From Streptomyces tubercidicus (GTDB lineage: Bacteria; Actinomycetota; Actinomycetes; Streptomycetales; Streptomycetaceae): a stretch of DNA of 64,000 bases. Numbering within the stretch: position 1 is the first letter of the stretch; every line of letters starts with the position of its first letter. Position numbers and translations under genes: made by a program. The DNA lies in contig NZ_CP114205.1 of NCBI RefSeq assembly GCF_027497495.1, forward strand, positions 2,666,001-2,730,000, read 5' to 3'. Shown piece by piece: positions 38,634-46,308 of the stretch. Below the pieces are notes generated by a model. The model was not told the origin of the DNA. It did no database searches and saw only the letters and a program-made list of their open reading frames with translations.

Positions 38634-38912
38634 TTATCCCTTCACTGCGCCGGAGGTGAGACCGCCGACCGCCTTGCGTGGCAGGAACGTGCGTGGCAGG
38701 AACGTGCGTGGCAGGAACGTGCGTGGCAGGAACGTGCGTGGCAGGAACAGGAAGCGGACCAGGGTCGGGACGGCGCAGATCGAGGCGGCGGGTCCATGGT
38801 CGCACCCGGTCGTCCCTGAACCGGGTCCGGAGCCGGGAGAGCCGCAAGCGGCGGCCCCCTTTCCTCTCCCCTTTCCCGCGACCGCCGTCGCCGCTTTGCG
38901 CCCACGCTTCAT
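38634..38912 (-). pseudogene. collapsed remnant of the dasA-dasB-dasC sugar ABC transporter operon
   Basis: In S. coelicolor this place, between dasR and the GH3 gene, holds dasABC, encoding the chitobiose importer (about 3 kb). Here only 279 bp remain. They encode one 92-residue ORF that begins like a binding-protein signal peptide (MKRGRKAATAVA, with a GGGGAGAG ribosome site) and ends like a MalG-type permease C-terminus (PTLVRFLFL, then GGLTSGAVKG). The two ends are joined by low-complexity sequence and five repeats of FLPRT. The binding domain, both permeases' cores and all transport motifs are gone. Read as a large internal deletion that stayed in frame. Confidence 0.7.
38675..38749. repeat. 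15-bp minisatellite inside the das remnant
   Basis: Five tandem copies of a 15-bp unit (TGCGTGGCAGGAACG), nearly identical, encoding FLPRT repeats on the minus strand. The unit resembles the adjoining permease C-terminal codons, so it may have arisen by slippage at the deletion junction. Confidence 0.92.
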
Positions 38913-38950
38913 TGCGCTCTCCCCCCCCAAAGGCCAGGCATGTGGTCTTT

Positions 38951-38966
38951 AATGGTTTAGACCAGC
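38951..38966. promoter_or_regulatory. dre 1 in the das/dasR intergenic region
   Basis: AATGGTTTAGACCAGC has the DasR core TGGTTTAGACCA, one base from consensus. It is 39-54 bp upstream of the remnant ORF and lies between it and divergent dasR. Confidence 0.75.
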
Positions 38967-38974
38967 GCCCGCAG

Positions 38975-38990
38975 CTTGGCCTAGACCTTT
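38975..38990. promoter_or_regulatory. dre 2 in the das/dasR intergenic region
   Basis: CTTGGCCTAGACCTTT has the core TGGCCTAGACCT, two bases from consensus, with its centre 24 bp from that of dre 1. Two sites before dasA is the usual arrangement. They may also serve dasR autoregulation. Confidence 0.65.
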
Positions 38991-39158
38991 AGGGGTGTCA
39001 AGGGTGCACAAGAGTCGCTGTCAGGTCCATAACCGGACCGACATGCGGCGGGCCGGGGCCGGTAAAGGGGCACGGGAAAGCGACCCGTGCCACGATGTGA
39101 GCCGCTACGTACGGAGGCGCCGGTGACGGCAGCACGACAGGAGTCGGAGAGGCGGGTC

Positions 39159-39917
39159 ATGGACACGGACGGGGGCAGCGGTACCGAGAGCGGCGGCACA
39201 CGGACCGCACGGGTGCCCAAGTACTACCGGCTCAAGCGGCACTTGCTGGACATCACCGAGACCCTGCCGCCCGGCTCCCCGGTCCCGCCCGAGCGCACCC
39301 TCGCCGCGGAGTTCGACACCTCGCGGACGACGGTGCGTCAGGCCCTGCAGGAACTGGTCGTCGAGGGCCGGCTGGAACGCATCCAGGGCAAGGGGACCTT
39401 CGTCGCCAAGCCCAAGGTTTCCCAGGCCCTGCAGCTGACCTCCTATACGGAGGACATGCGGGCCCAGGGCCTGGAGCCGACCTCCCAGCTGCTCGACATC
39501 GGCTATGTCACGGCGGACGACCGGCTCGCCGGGCTGCTGGACATCGCCACCGGCGGCCGGGTGCTGCGTATCGAACGGCTGCGGCTGGCCAGTGGTGAGC
39601 CGATGGCCATCGAAACCACCCATCTGTCGGCGAAGCGCTTCCCCGCGCTGCGCCGGAGCCTCGTGAAGTACACCTCCCTCTACACCGCGCTGGCCGAGGT
39701 GTACGACGTCCGTCTGGCGGAGGCCGAGGAGACCATCGAGACCTCGCTGGCCACCCCGCGCGAGGCCGGTCTGCTGGGGACGGATGTCGGACTGCCGATG
39801 CTGATGCTCTCGCGGCACTCGCTCGATGCGCAGGGCGGGCCGGTGGAGTGGGTGCGCTCGGTCTACCGAGGGGACCGTTACAAGTTCGTCGCCCGGCTGC
39901 GGCGCCCCACGGACTGA
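39159..39917 (+). CDS. dasR: GntR/HutC-family regulator DasR
   Basis: A 252-residue global repressor of amino-sugar metabolism. The winged HTH ([40 protein letters not shown], about residues 40-80) and the UTRA effector domain are both complete. The protein is very close to S. coelicolor DasR in my recollection, including [23 protein letters not shown]. Glucosamine-6-phosphate releases it from dre sites; it controls chitin use, development and antibiotics. The ATG at 39159 (MDTDGG) has GGAGAGG in front; an earlier in-frame ATG at 39087 is less likely. Confidence 0.95.
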   Translation: MDTDGGSGTESGGTRTARVPKYYRLKRHLLDITETLPPGSPVPPERTLAAEFDTSRTTVRQALQELVVEGRLERIQGKGTFVAKPKVSQALQLTSYTEDMRAQGLEPTSQLLDIGYVTADDRLAGLLDIATGGRVLRIERLRLASGEPMAIETTHLSAKRFPALRRSLVKYTSLYTALAEVYDVRLAEAEETIETSLATPREAGLLGTDVGLPMLMLSRHSLDAQGGPVEWVRSVYRGDRYKFVARLRRPTD

Positions 39918-39926
39918 CGCGCTGCC

Positions 39927-39965
39927 GGGGAGAGCCGGGCGGGCGTGCTCCGCCCGGCTCTCCCC
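39927..39965 (+). terminator. terminator of dasR
   Basis: Perfect 16-base arms (39927-39942 and 39950-39965) with a 7-base loop, 10 bp after the dasR stop. Confidence 0.8.
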
Positions 39966-39989
39966 GTTCTCCGTCCGGACTCCCCGTCC

Positions 39990-40031
39990 CCTGCCCGGTT
40001 TTCCCGTTTCCCTGCCCGGTTTTCCTCCTGC
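39990..40031. repeat. short 21-bp duplication after dasR
   Basis: Two adjacent 21-bp units starting CCTGCCCGGTTTTCC, in the pyrimidine-rich stretch between dasR and the DUF3311 gene; the second copy diverges near its end. The weakest repeat in the window. Confidence 0.6.
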
Positions 40032-40190
40032 CCTGCCGCCGCCGGATCCGCCCCGGAGACCCCGCGGCGCAGGTCGCGCCCGGGTGGCTTCTTGATACCG
40101 ATATGCGGACAGCTAGTGACGCGTGCCACTGCCCTGCCATAGATTTCCAGCCCATCGCATCAGGAGACAGCCAGGGACGGAGCCAGGGTC

Positions 40191-40451
40191 ATGACCCAGT
40201 CAGCCGCATCACCGGACCGCAGACAGGTCGTCACGCCCACGCGCGTGGTGGCCGGGATCTGCCTGATCGCGCCCTTCGTGGCGATGCTCTGGGTAAGCTC
40301 GTACGCCAGGGTCGAGCCGACGCTCATCGGGATCCCGTTCTTCTACTGGTACCAGATGCTGTGGGTGCTGATCTCGACCGCGCTCACCACCCTCGCGTAC
40401 AAGCTCGTGCAGCGTGAACAGCGCGCCCGTAAGGGTGGTGCGGCCCAGTGA
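40191..40451 (+). CDS. DUF3311 small membrane protein
   Basis: An 86-residue protein with two membrane helices (VVAGICLIAPFVAMLWV and IPFFYWYQMLWVLISTALTTLAY) and a basic C-terminus. DUF3311 proteins are the small partners of MctP-like sodium:solute symporters and may assist their assembly; this is known from gene pairing only. The stop overlaps the symporter GTG start. Confidence 0.88.
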   Translation: MTQSAASPDRRQVVTPTRVVAGICLIAPFVAMLWVSSYARVEPTLIGIPFFYWYQMLWVLISTALTTLAYKLVQREQRARKGGAAQ

Positions 40452-42127
40452 CTCCCGCCATGAGCGCACCGGACGCTCTCGCCGCTTCCCAGACCCAGGG
40501 CGTCAACGGCGTCGCACTGGCCGTCTTCGTCTTCTTCTTCCTGGCCGTGACGGTCATGGGCTTCCTGGCCGCCCGCTGGCGCAAGGCCGAGGAGTCCGCC
40601 AACCTCGACGAATGGGGCCTGGGCGGCCGCAGCTTCGGCACCTGGATCACCTGGTTCCTGCTGGGCGGCGACCTCTACACCGCTTACACGTTCGTGGCCG
40701 TCCCGGCGGCGATCTACGCGGCGGGTGCGGCCGGCTTCTTCGCCGTGCCGTACACGATCCTGGTCTACCCGCTGATCTTCACCTTCCTCCCCCGCCTGTG
40801 GTCGGTCTCGCACAAGCACGGGTACGTCACCACCTCCGACTTCGTCCGCGGCCGCTTCGGCTCCAAGGGCCTGTCGCTGGCCGTGGCGCTCACCGGCATC
40901 CTGGCCACGATGCCGTACATCGCCCTCCAACTCGTCGGCATCCAGGCCGTCCTGGACGTGATGGGCATCGGCGGCGGTGAAAACACCAACTGGTTCGTCA
41001 AGGACCTGCCGCTGCTGATCGCCTTCGCCGTGCTGGCCGCCTACACCTACTCCTCCGGGCTGCGCGCACCGGCGCTGATCGCCTTCGTCAAGGACGGGCT
41101 GATCTACCTGGTCATCGCCGTGGCGATCATCTACATCCCGATCAAGCTGGGCGGCTTCGACGCGATCTTCGACACGGCCGGCAAGGCGCTCTCCGAGCCC
41201 GGTGCCGTCCCCGGCAAGCCGCGCGGTGAGCTGGTCAGCGGGCCCAACGCCCAGTGGGCGTATGCGACTCTGGCGCTCGGTTCGGCGCTGGCGCTGTTCA
41301 TGTACCCGCACTCGATCACCGCGACGCTGTCCTCCCGCAGCCGCAATGTGATCCGGCGCAACACCACGATCCTGCCGCTGTACTCCCTCATGCTGGGCCT
41401 GCTGGCGCTGCTCGGCTTCATGGCGATCAAGGCCGGTACGGACATCCAGGGCAACCCGCAGCTGGCCATCCCGCAGCTGTTCGAGGACATGTTCCCGAGC
41501 TGGTTCTCCGGTGTGGCGTTCGCCGCGATCGGTATCGGTGCGCTGGTGCCCGCGGCCATCATGTCGATCGCCGCGGCCAACCTCTTCACCCGCAACGTCT
41601 ACAAGGACTTCCTCAAGCCGGGCGCCACTCCCGAGCAGGAGCACAAGGTCGCCAAGCTGGTGTCGCTGCTGGTGAAGGTCGGCGCGCTGGTCTTTGTCCT
41701 CACCATGGACAAGACCGTCGCGATCAACTTCCAGCTGCTGGGCGGCATCTGGATCCTGCAGACCATGCCGTCGCTGGTCGGCGGGCTGTTCACCCGCTGG
41801 TTCCACCGCTGGGCGCTGCTGACCGGCTGGGCGGTCGGCATGCTCTACGGCACGCTCGCGGCGTACGGCGTCGCCAGCCCGACCCAGAAGCACTTCGGCG
41901 GCTCCAGCGCGGAGATCCCCGGTATCGGTGAGATCGGCTACATCGGCCTGACCGCCTTCGTCTTGAACGTCGTGGTCACCGTCGTCCTCACCTTCGCCCT
42001 GAAGGCCGCCAAGGCCCCCGAGGGCATCGACGAGACCAGCCCCGCCGACTACACCGCCGACGCCGGCGACAAGGGCGTCACCACCGAGCTGCCCCCGGCG
42101 ACGGCGGGGGCACCGGCCGGGCACTGA
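40448..42127 (+). CDS. sodium:solute symporter (MctP-like)
   Basis: A 559-residue SSS-family transporter with about 13 membrane helices. Visible are [29 protein letters not shown]-like helix 1 sequence, the sodium-site helix, and [24 protein letters not shown], typical of monocarboxylate/acetate/pyruvate permeases. Substrate is probably a short monocarboxylate. The GTG at 40448 overlaps the DUF3311 stop; an ATG four codons later (MSAPDALAA) is an alternative start. The tail beyond residue 520 is cytosolic. Confidence 0.9.
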   Translation: [559 protein letters not shown]

Positions 42128-42149
42128 GCCACCCGCTGCCGCACCTTCA

Positions 42150-42185
42150 CGGGCCGCCGCGTTCCTCCGGGAGCACGGCGGCCCG
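42150..42185. terminator. hairpin after the symporter gene
   Basis: 10-base perfect arms (42150-42159 and 42176-42185) between the symporter stop and the convergent small ORF. Confidence 0.6.
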
Positions 42186-42199
42186 TTGACGTTCGCCCT

Positions 42200-42268
42200 T
42201 CAGCCCACCCAGTCCTTCAGCTGCTCGGTCTCCATGATGTGCGGCGGCCGGTCGGCGAGCGCGGTCAT
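42200..42268 (-). CDS. possible 22-residue protein
   Basis: An ATG-started ORF of 22 residues (MTALADRPPHIMETEQLKDW plus VG), preceded at normal spacing by a strong AGAAGGAGAAGG ribosome site. Every codon fits Streptomyces GC-biased use, and the surrounding sequence on that strand has no longer ORF. It lies alone between the convergent symporter gene and the divergent nrdA control region. It could be a microprotein or a precursor peptide; no function can be assigned. Confidence 0.5.
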   Translation of the reverse strand: MTALADRPPHIMETEQLKDWVG

Positions 42269-42360
42269 GGGGCCTTCTCCTTCTTCCACGGGACGGAGCA
42301 GAGAACGTGCAACCGACCATAGCCGAGGCCACTGACAGCCACTGCGTGATGACGCACGAC

Positions 42361-42376
42361 ACACTAGATATGGGGG
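42361..42376. promoter_or_regulatory. NrdR-like box before nrdAB
   Basis: ACACTAGATATGGGGG resembles the NrdR consensus ACACWATATATWGTGT, matching well in the left half and centre. NrdR represses ribonucleotide reductase genes when ATP/dATP is high. A second, weaker match lies near 42395-42410. The pair straddles the likely promoter. Confidence 0.5.
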
Positions 42377-42409
42377 TGCGTCTGATGGGCCACCACCACA
42401 TGTATGCTC

Positions 42410-42545
42410 GTCCTCGCTGTCGTCGCAGGGGAATCCGGTGGGAATCCGGAACTGTCCCGCAACGGTGTAGGAGCGCGTTCGGCCGGTGGGATCCCGGCCC
42501 TGGGCGCGCGCCCGTGTAGTCCGAGGACCTGCCGACAGTACGTCC
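42410..42545 (+). ncRNA. cobalamin (B12) riboswitch of nrdAB
   Basis: The element carries the B12-box and other hallmark segments in order: GGGAATCCGGTG, GGAACTGTCCCGCAACGG and AGTCCGAGGACCTGCCGACAG-type end (42517-42538). Pairing of CTGTCG...GCAGG with CCTGC...CGACAG closes the core. When adenosylcobalamin is present it would shut off nrdAB, so the B12-dependent class II reductase is used instead, as described in S. coelicolor. It ends about 170 nt before nrdA. Confidence 0.92.
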
Positions 42546-42711
42546 GCACCGCCATGGGTGTGGGCGTCGATACGTCCGGGCCCCGAGGGTTGGGCCGGTG
42601 GACGCCGCGTGGTGTGGTCCGCGCACCCCTGCCGTCAGGGGGTGCCGCATGCCCGCGTGCGCCCGTCGCGTCCGCCCCTCCCGGCCCCCGCTGTGTGAGG
42701 GAGAGCATCGC

Positions 42712-45159
42712 GTGACCATCGCGCCAACGGAGCCCGCGTCAGACGCCGAGGTCGTACCGCCCGCGGTGGCCACGCCTCCCGGTGCCGCCGAGGACGCACC
42801 GGGCGAGGACGGTCCGGGTACCGCCCTGCTGCGCACCCTGACCGAGCTGACCGAGGACCTGACCGCGACCGACCCCGGCAAGGTGGCCGCCGCCGCCCTG
42901 CGCGGCCGGCACGCCGGCTCCGACGCGGCCGAACTGCGGTCGCTGGCCACCGATGCCGCGGCCGGTCTGATCGGCGACGAGCCGCAGTACTCCAAGCTCG
43001 CGGCGCGGCTGCTCACCCTCGCCATCGCGGAAGAGGCGGCCGGACAGGGAGCCGTCGCCTTCTCCGCCTCCGTCGAGACCGGCCACCGTGAGGGGCTGAT
43101 CGCCGACGAGACCGCGGAGTTCGTACGGGCCCACGCCGCCCGGCTGGACGCGCTGGTGGACCGGGCGCTGGCCGACGGCGCCGACGACCGCTTCGGGTAC
43201 TTCGGGCTGCGCACCCTGCACTCGCGCTACCTGCTGCGGCACCCCACCACCCGTCAGGTCATCGAGACCCCGCAGCACTTCCTGCTCCGGGTGGCCTGCG
43301 GTCTCGCCGAGACTGCTGATTCCGAGGAGGGCAGCGAGCGCGCGCTGGACGACGTCGCCGAGCTCTACCGCCTCACCAGCTCGCTGTCGTACCTGCCCTC
43401 CTCCCCCACCCTCTTCAACTCCGGCACCCGCCACCCGCAGATGTCGTCCTGCTACCTGCTGGACTCGCCGCTGGACGAGCTGGACTCGATCTACGACCGC
43501 TACCACCAGGTCGCGCGGCTCTCGAAGCACGCGGGCGGCATCGGCCTGTCGTACTCCCGTATCCGCGCCCGCGGTTCGCTGATCCGCGGCACCAACGGGC
43601 ACTCCAACGGCATCGTGCCGTTCCTGCGCACCCTGGACGCCTCGGTCGCGGCCGTGAACCAGGGCGGCCGGCGCAAGGGCGCCGCCTGCGTCTACCTGGA
43701 GACCTGGCACGCGGACATCGAGGAGTTTCTGGAGCTGCGGGACAACACCGGTGAGGAGGCGCGCCGGACGCACAACCTGAACATCGCCCACTGGATCCCG
43801 GACGAGTTCATGCGCCGGGTGGAGGCGGACGCCGACTGGTCGCTGTTCTCGCCCTCGGACGCCCCGGAGCTGGTGGACCTGTGGGGCGACGCGTTCGACG
43901 CCGCCTACCGCAAGCTGGAGGCCGACGGCCGGGCGATCAAGCAGATCCCCGCCCGGGTGCTGTACTCCCGCATGATGCGCACCCTGGCGCAGACCGGCAA
44001 CGGCTGGATGACGTTCAAGGACGCCGCCAACCGCACCGCCAACCAGACCGCCGAGCCCGGCCAGGTCGTACACTCCTCCAACCTCTGCACGGAGATCCTG
44101 GAGGTGACCAACGACGGGGAGACCGCGGTCTGCAACCTGGGGTCGGTCAACCTCGCGGCGCACCTGGGTGAGCACGGCGAGATGGACTGGGAGCGGCTGG
44201 ACGCCACGGTCCGTACGGCCGTCACCTTCCTCGACCGGGTCGTGGACATCAACTTCTACCCGACCGAGCAGGCCGGGGCGTCCAACTCCCGCTGGCGCCC
44301 GGTCGGTCTGGGCCTGATGGGCCTGCAGGACGTGTTCTTCCGGCTGCGGCTGCCCTTCGACTCGCCCGAGGCGCAGGAGCTGTCGACCCGTATTTCCGAG
44401 CGGATCATGCTCGCCGCCTACGAGGCGTCCGCCGACCTCGCCGAGCGGCACGGCCCGCACGAGGCCTGGTCCGCGACGCGTACGGCGCGCGGTGTGCTGC
44501 ACCCCGACCACTACCCCAACGCCGAGCCCCGCTGGGCGGACCGCTGGGCGGCGCTGCGTACCCGTATCGCCGCGACCGGGATGCGTAACTCGCTGCTGCT
44601 GGCGATCGCGCCGACCGCGACCATCGCCTCGATCGCGGGCGTGTACGAGTGCATCGAGCCGCAGGTCTCCAACCTCTTCAAGCGCGAAACGCTGTCCGGC
44701 GAGTTCCTTCAGGTCAACGCGTATCTGATTGAGGAGCTCAAGGCGCTGGGGCTGTGGGACGCGCGGACCCGGGACGCGCTGCGCGAGGCCAACGGCTCGG
44801 TGCAGGACGTCGAGTGGATCCCGGAGGAGGTCCGGGCGCTGTACCGCACCGCCTGGGAGATCCCGCAGCGCGCCCTGATCGACATGGCCGCGGCCCGTAC
44901 GCCCTACCTCGACCAGAGCCAGTCGCTGAACCTCTTCATGGCCTCGCCGACCATCGGCAAGCTCAGCTCGATGTACGCCTACGCCTGGAAGCGCGGCATC
45001 AAGACGACGTACTACCTGCGTTCGCGGCCGGCGACCCGGATCGCCCAGTCGGCGCGCGGCACCTCGGCCGCCGCCGCCCCCGTACCGCAGCAGGCCACCG
45101 ACCCCGAGGCGGTCGCCTGCTCCCTGGAAAACCCCGAGTCCTGCGAGGCCTGCCAGTAA
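42712..45159 (+). CDS. nrdA: class Ia ribonucleotide reductase, large subunit
   Basis: An 815-residue catalytic subunit that reduces ribonucleoside diphosphates. Active-site residues are Cys in HPQMSSCYLLDS, the triad N-L-C-T-E in SSNLCTEILEV, and the C-terminal redox pair in CSLENPESCEACQ. The N-terminus lacks the usual ATP-cone motif and is instead Ala/Glu/Pro-rich. The GTG start at 42712 (VTIAPTEPA) has GAGGGAGAG upstream; the ORF is open farther upstream but runs toward the riboswitch. Its stop overlaps the nrdB start (TAATG). Confidence 0.95.
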   Translation: MTIAPTEPASDAEVVPPAVATPPGAAEDAPGEDGPGTALLRTLTELTEDLTATDPGKVAAAALRGRHAGSDAAELRSLATDAAAGLIGDEPQYSKLAARLLTLAIAEEAAGQGAVAFSASVETGHREGLIADETAEFVRAHAARLDALVDRALADGADDRFGYFGLRTLHSRYLLRHPTTRQVIETPQHFLLRVACGLAETADSEEGSERALDDVAELYRLTSSLSYLPSSPTLFNSGTRHPQMSSCYLLDSPLDELDSIYDRYHQVARLSKHAGGIGLSYSRIRARGSLIRGTNGHSNGIVPFLRTLDASVAAVNQGGRRKGAACVYLETWHADIEEFLELRDNTGEEARRTHNLNIAHWIPDEFMRRVEADADWSLFSPSDAPELVDLWGDAFDAAYRKLEADGRAIKQIPARVLYSRMMRTLAQTGNGWMTFKDAANRTANQTAEPGQVVHSSNLCTEILEVTNDGETAVCNLGSVNLAAHLGEHGEMDWERLDATVRTAVTFLDRVVDINFYPTEQAGASNSRWRPVGLGLMGLQDVFFRLRLPFDSPEAQELSTRISERIMLAAYEASADLAERHGPHEAWSATRTARGVLHPDHYPNAEPRWADRWAALRTRIAATGMRNSLLLAIAPTATIASIAGVYECIEPQVSNLFKRETLSGEFLQVNAYLIEELKALGLWDARTRDALREANGSVQDVEWIPEEVRALYRTAWEIPQRALIDMAAARTPYLDQSQSLNLFMASPTIGKLSSMYAYAWKRGIKTTYYLRSRPATRIAQSARGTSAAAAPVPQQATDPEAVACSLENPESCEACQ

Positions 45160-46211
45160 TGACTACCGAGACCCCCAACGCCTCCGCCGCGCACACCGCC
45201 ACCACCGGTGAGAAGAACCTCCTCGACCCGGGCTTCGAGCTGACGCTGCGTCCGATGCGGTACCCGGAGTTCTACGACCGCTACCGAGACGCCATCAAGA
45301 ACACCTGGACCGTGGAGGAGGTCGACCTCCACTCGGACGTCGCCGACCTCGCCAAGCTCTCGCCGGGTGAGCAGCACATGATCGGCCGGCTGGTGGCGTT
45401 CTTCGCGACCGGCGACTCGATCGTCGCCAACAACCTGGTGCTGACGCTGTACAAGCACATCAACTCCCCCGAGGCGCGGCTGTACCTGAGCCGTCAGCTC
45501 TTCGAGGAGGCCGTGCACGTCCAGTTCTATCTGACGCTGCTGGACACCTACCTGCCCGACCCGGACGACCGCGCCGCGGCCTTCGCGGCGGTGGAGAACA
45601 TCCCGTCGATCCGCGAGAAGGCGGAGTTCTGCTTCAAGTGGATGGACTCGGTCGAGAGCATCGACCGGCTGGAGTCCCGGGCCGACCGGCGCCGGTTCCT
45701 GCTCAATCTGATCTGCTTCGCGGCCTGCATCGAGGGGCTGTTCTTCTACGGCGCCTTCGCGTACGTGTACTGGTTCCGCTCGCGCGGGCTGCTGCACGGG
45801 CTGGCGACCGGCACCAACTGGGTCTTCCGCGACGAGTCCATGCACATGGAGTTCGCGTTCTCCGTGGTGGACACCGTCCGCCAGGAGGAGCCCGACCTGT
45901 TCGACGACAAGCTGGAGCAGCAGGTCACCGAGATGCTCAAGGAGGCCGTCGAGGCGGAGCTGCAGTTCGGCCGTGACCTGTGCGGTGACGGCCTGCCGGG
46001 CATGAACACCGCGTCGATGCGCGAGTATCTGCAGTGCGTCGCGGACCAGCGGCTGCAGCGGCTCGGCTTCGCGCCGGTCTACGGCTCGGAGAACCCGTTC
46101 TCCTTCATGGAGCTGCAGAACGTCCAGGAGCTGACCAACTTCTTCGAGCGCCGGGCGTCCGCCTATCAGGTCGCCGTCGAGGGTTCGGTCTCCTTCGACG
46201 ACGACTTCTAG
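45159..46211 (+). CDS. nrdB: class Ia ribonucleotide reductase, small subunit
   Basis: A 350-residue R2 protein that holds the di-iron site and tyrosyl radical. Iron ligands and radical site are readable: Asp in FFATGDSIVANN, Glu and His in EEAVHVQFY with the Tyr at the His+4 position, Glu in ACIEGLFFYG, and Glu/His in RDESMHMEF. The acidic C-terminal tail VSFDDDF docks to NrdA. Translation is coupled to nrdA by TAATG overlap. Confidence 0.97.
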   Translation: MTTETPNASAAHTATTGEKNLLDPGFELTLRPMRYPEFYDRYRDAIKNTWTVEEVDLHSDVADLAKLSPGEQHMIGRLVAFFATGDSIVANNLVLTLYKHINSPEARLYLSRQLFEEAVHVQFYLTLLDTYLPDPDDRAAAFAAVENIPSIREKAEFCFKWMDSVESIDRLESRADRRRFLLNLICFAACIEGLFFYGAFAYVYWFRSRGLLHGLATGTNWVFRDESMHMEFAFSVVDTVRQEEPDLFDDKLEQQVTEMLKEAVEAELQFGRDLCGDGLPGMNTASMREYLQCVADQRLQRLGFAPVYGSENPFSFMELQNVQELTNFFERRASAYQVAVEGSVSFDDDF

Positions 46212-46308
46212 CAGCATCCGCGACGCCCCTTCACTCTGACGACACGCCGTTTGTGAGCGTTCTGTTACCTCGGCAACCGGAACCGGGTGCCATCCGGTCT
46301 ATCGGATC

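Noticed and set aside
42147..43214. 355-codon minus-strand frame over the nrdA control region
   Set aside because: It spans the riboswitch and the nrdA start, with Ser/Ala/Arg-rich sequence lacking motifs; shadow of nrdA.
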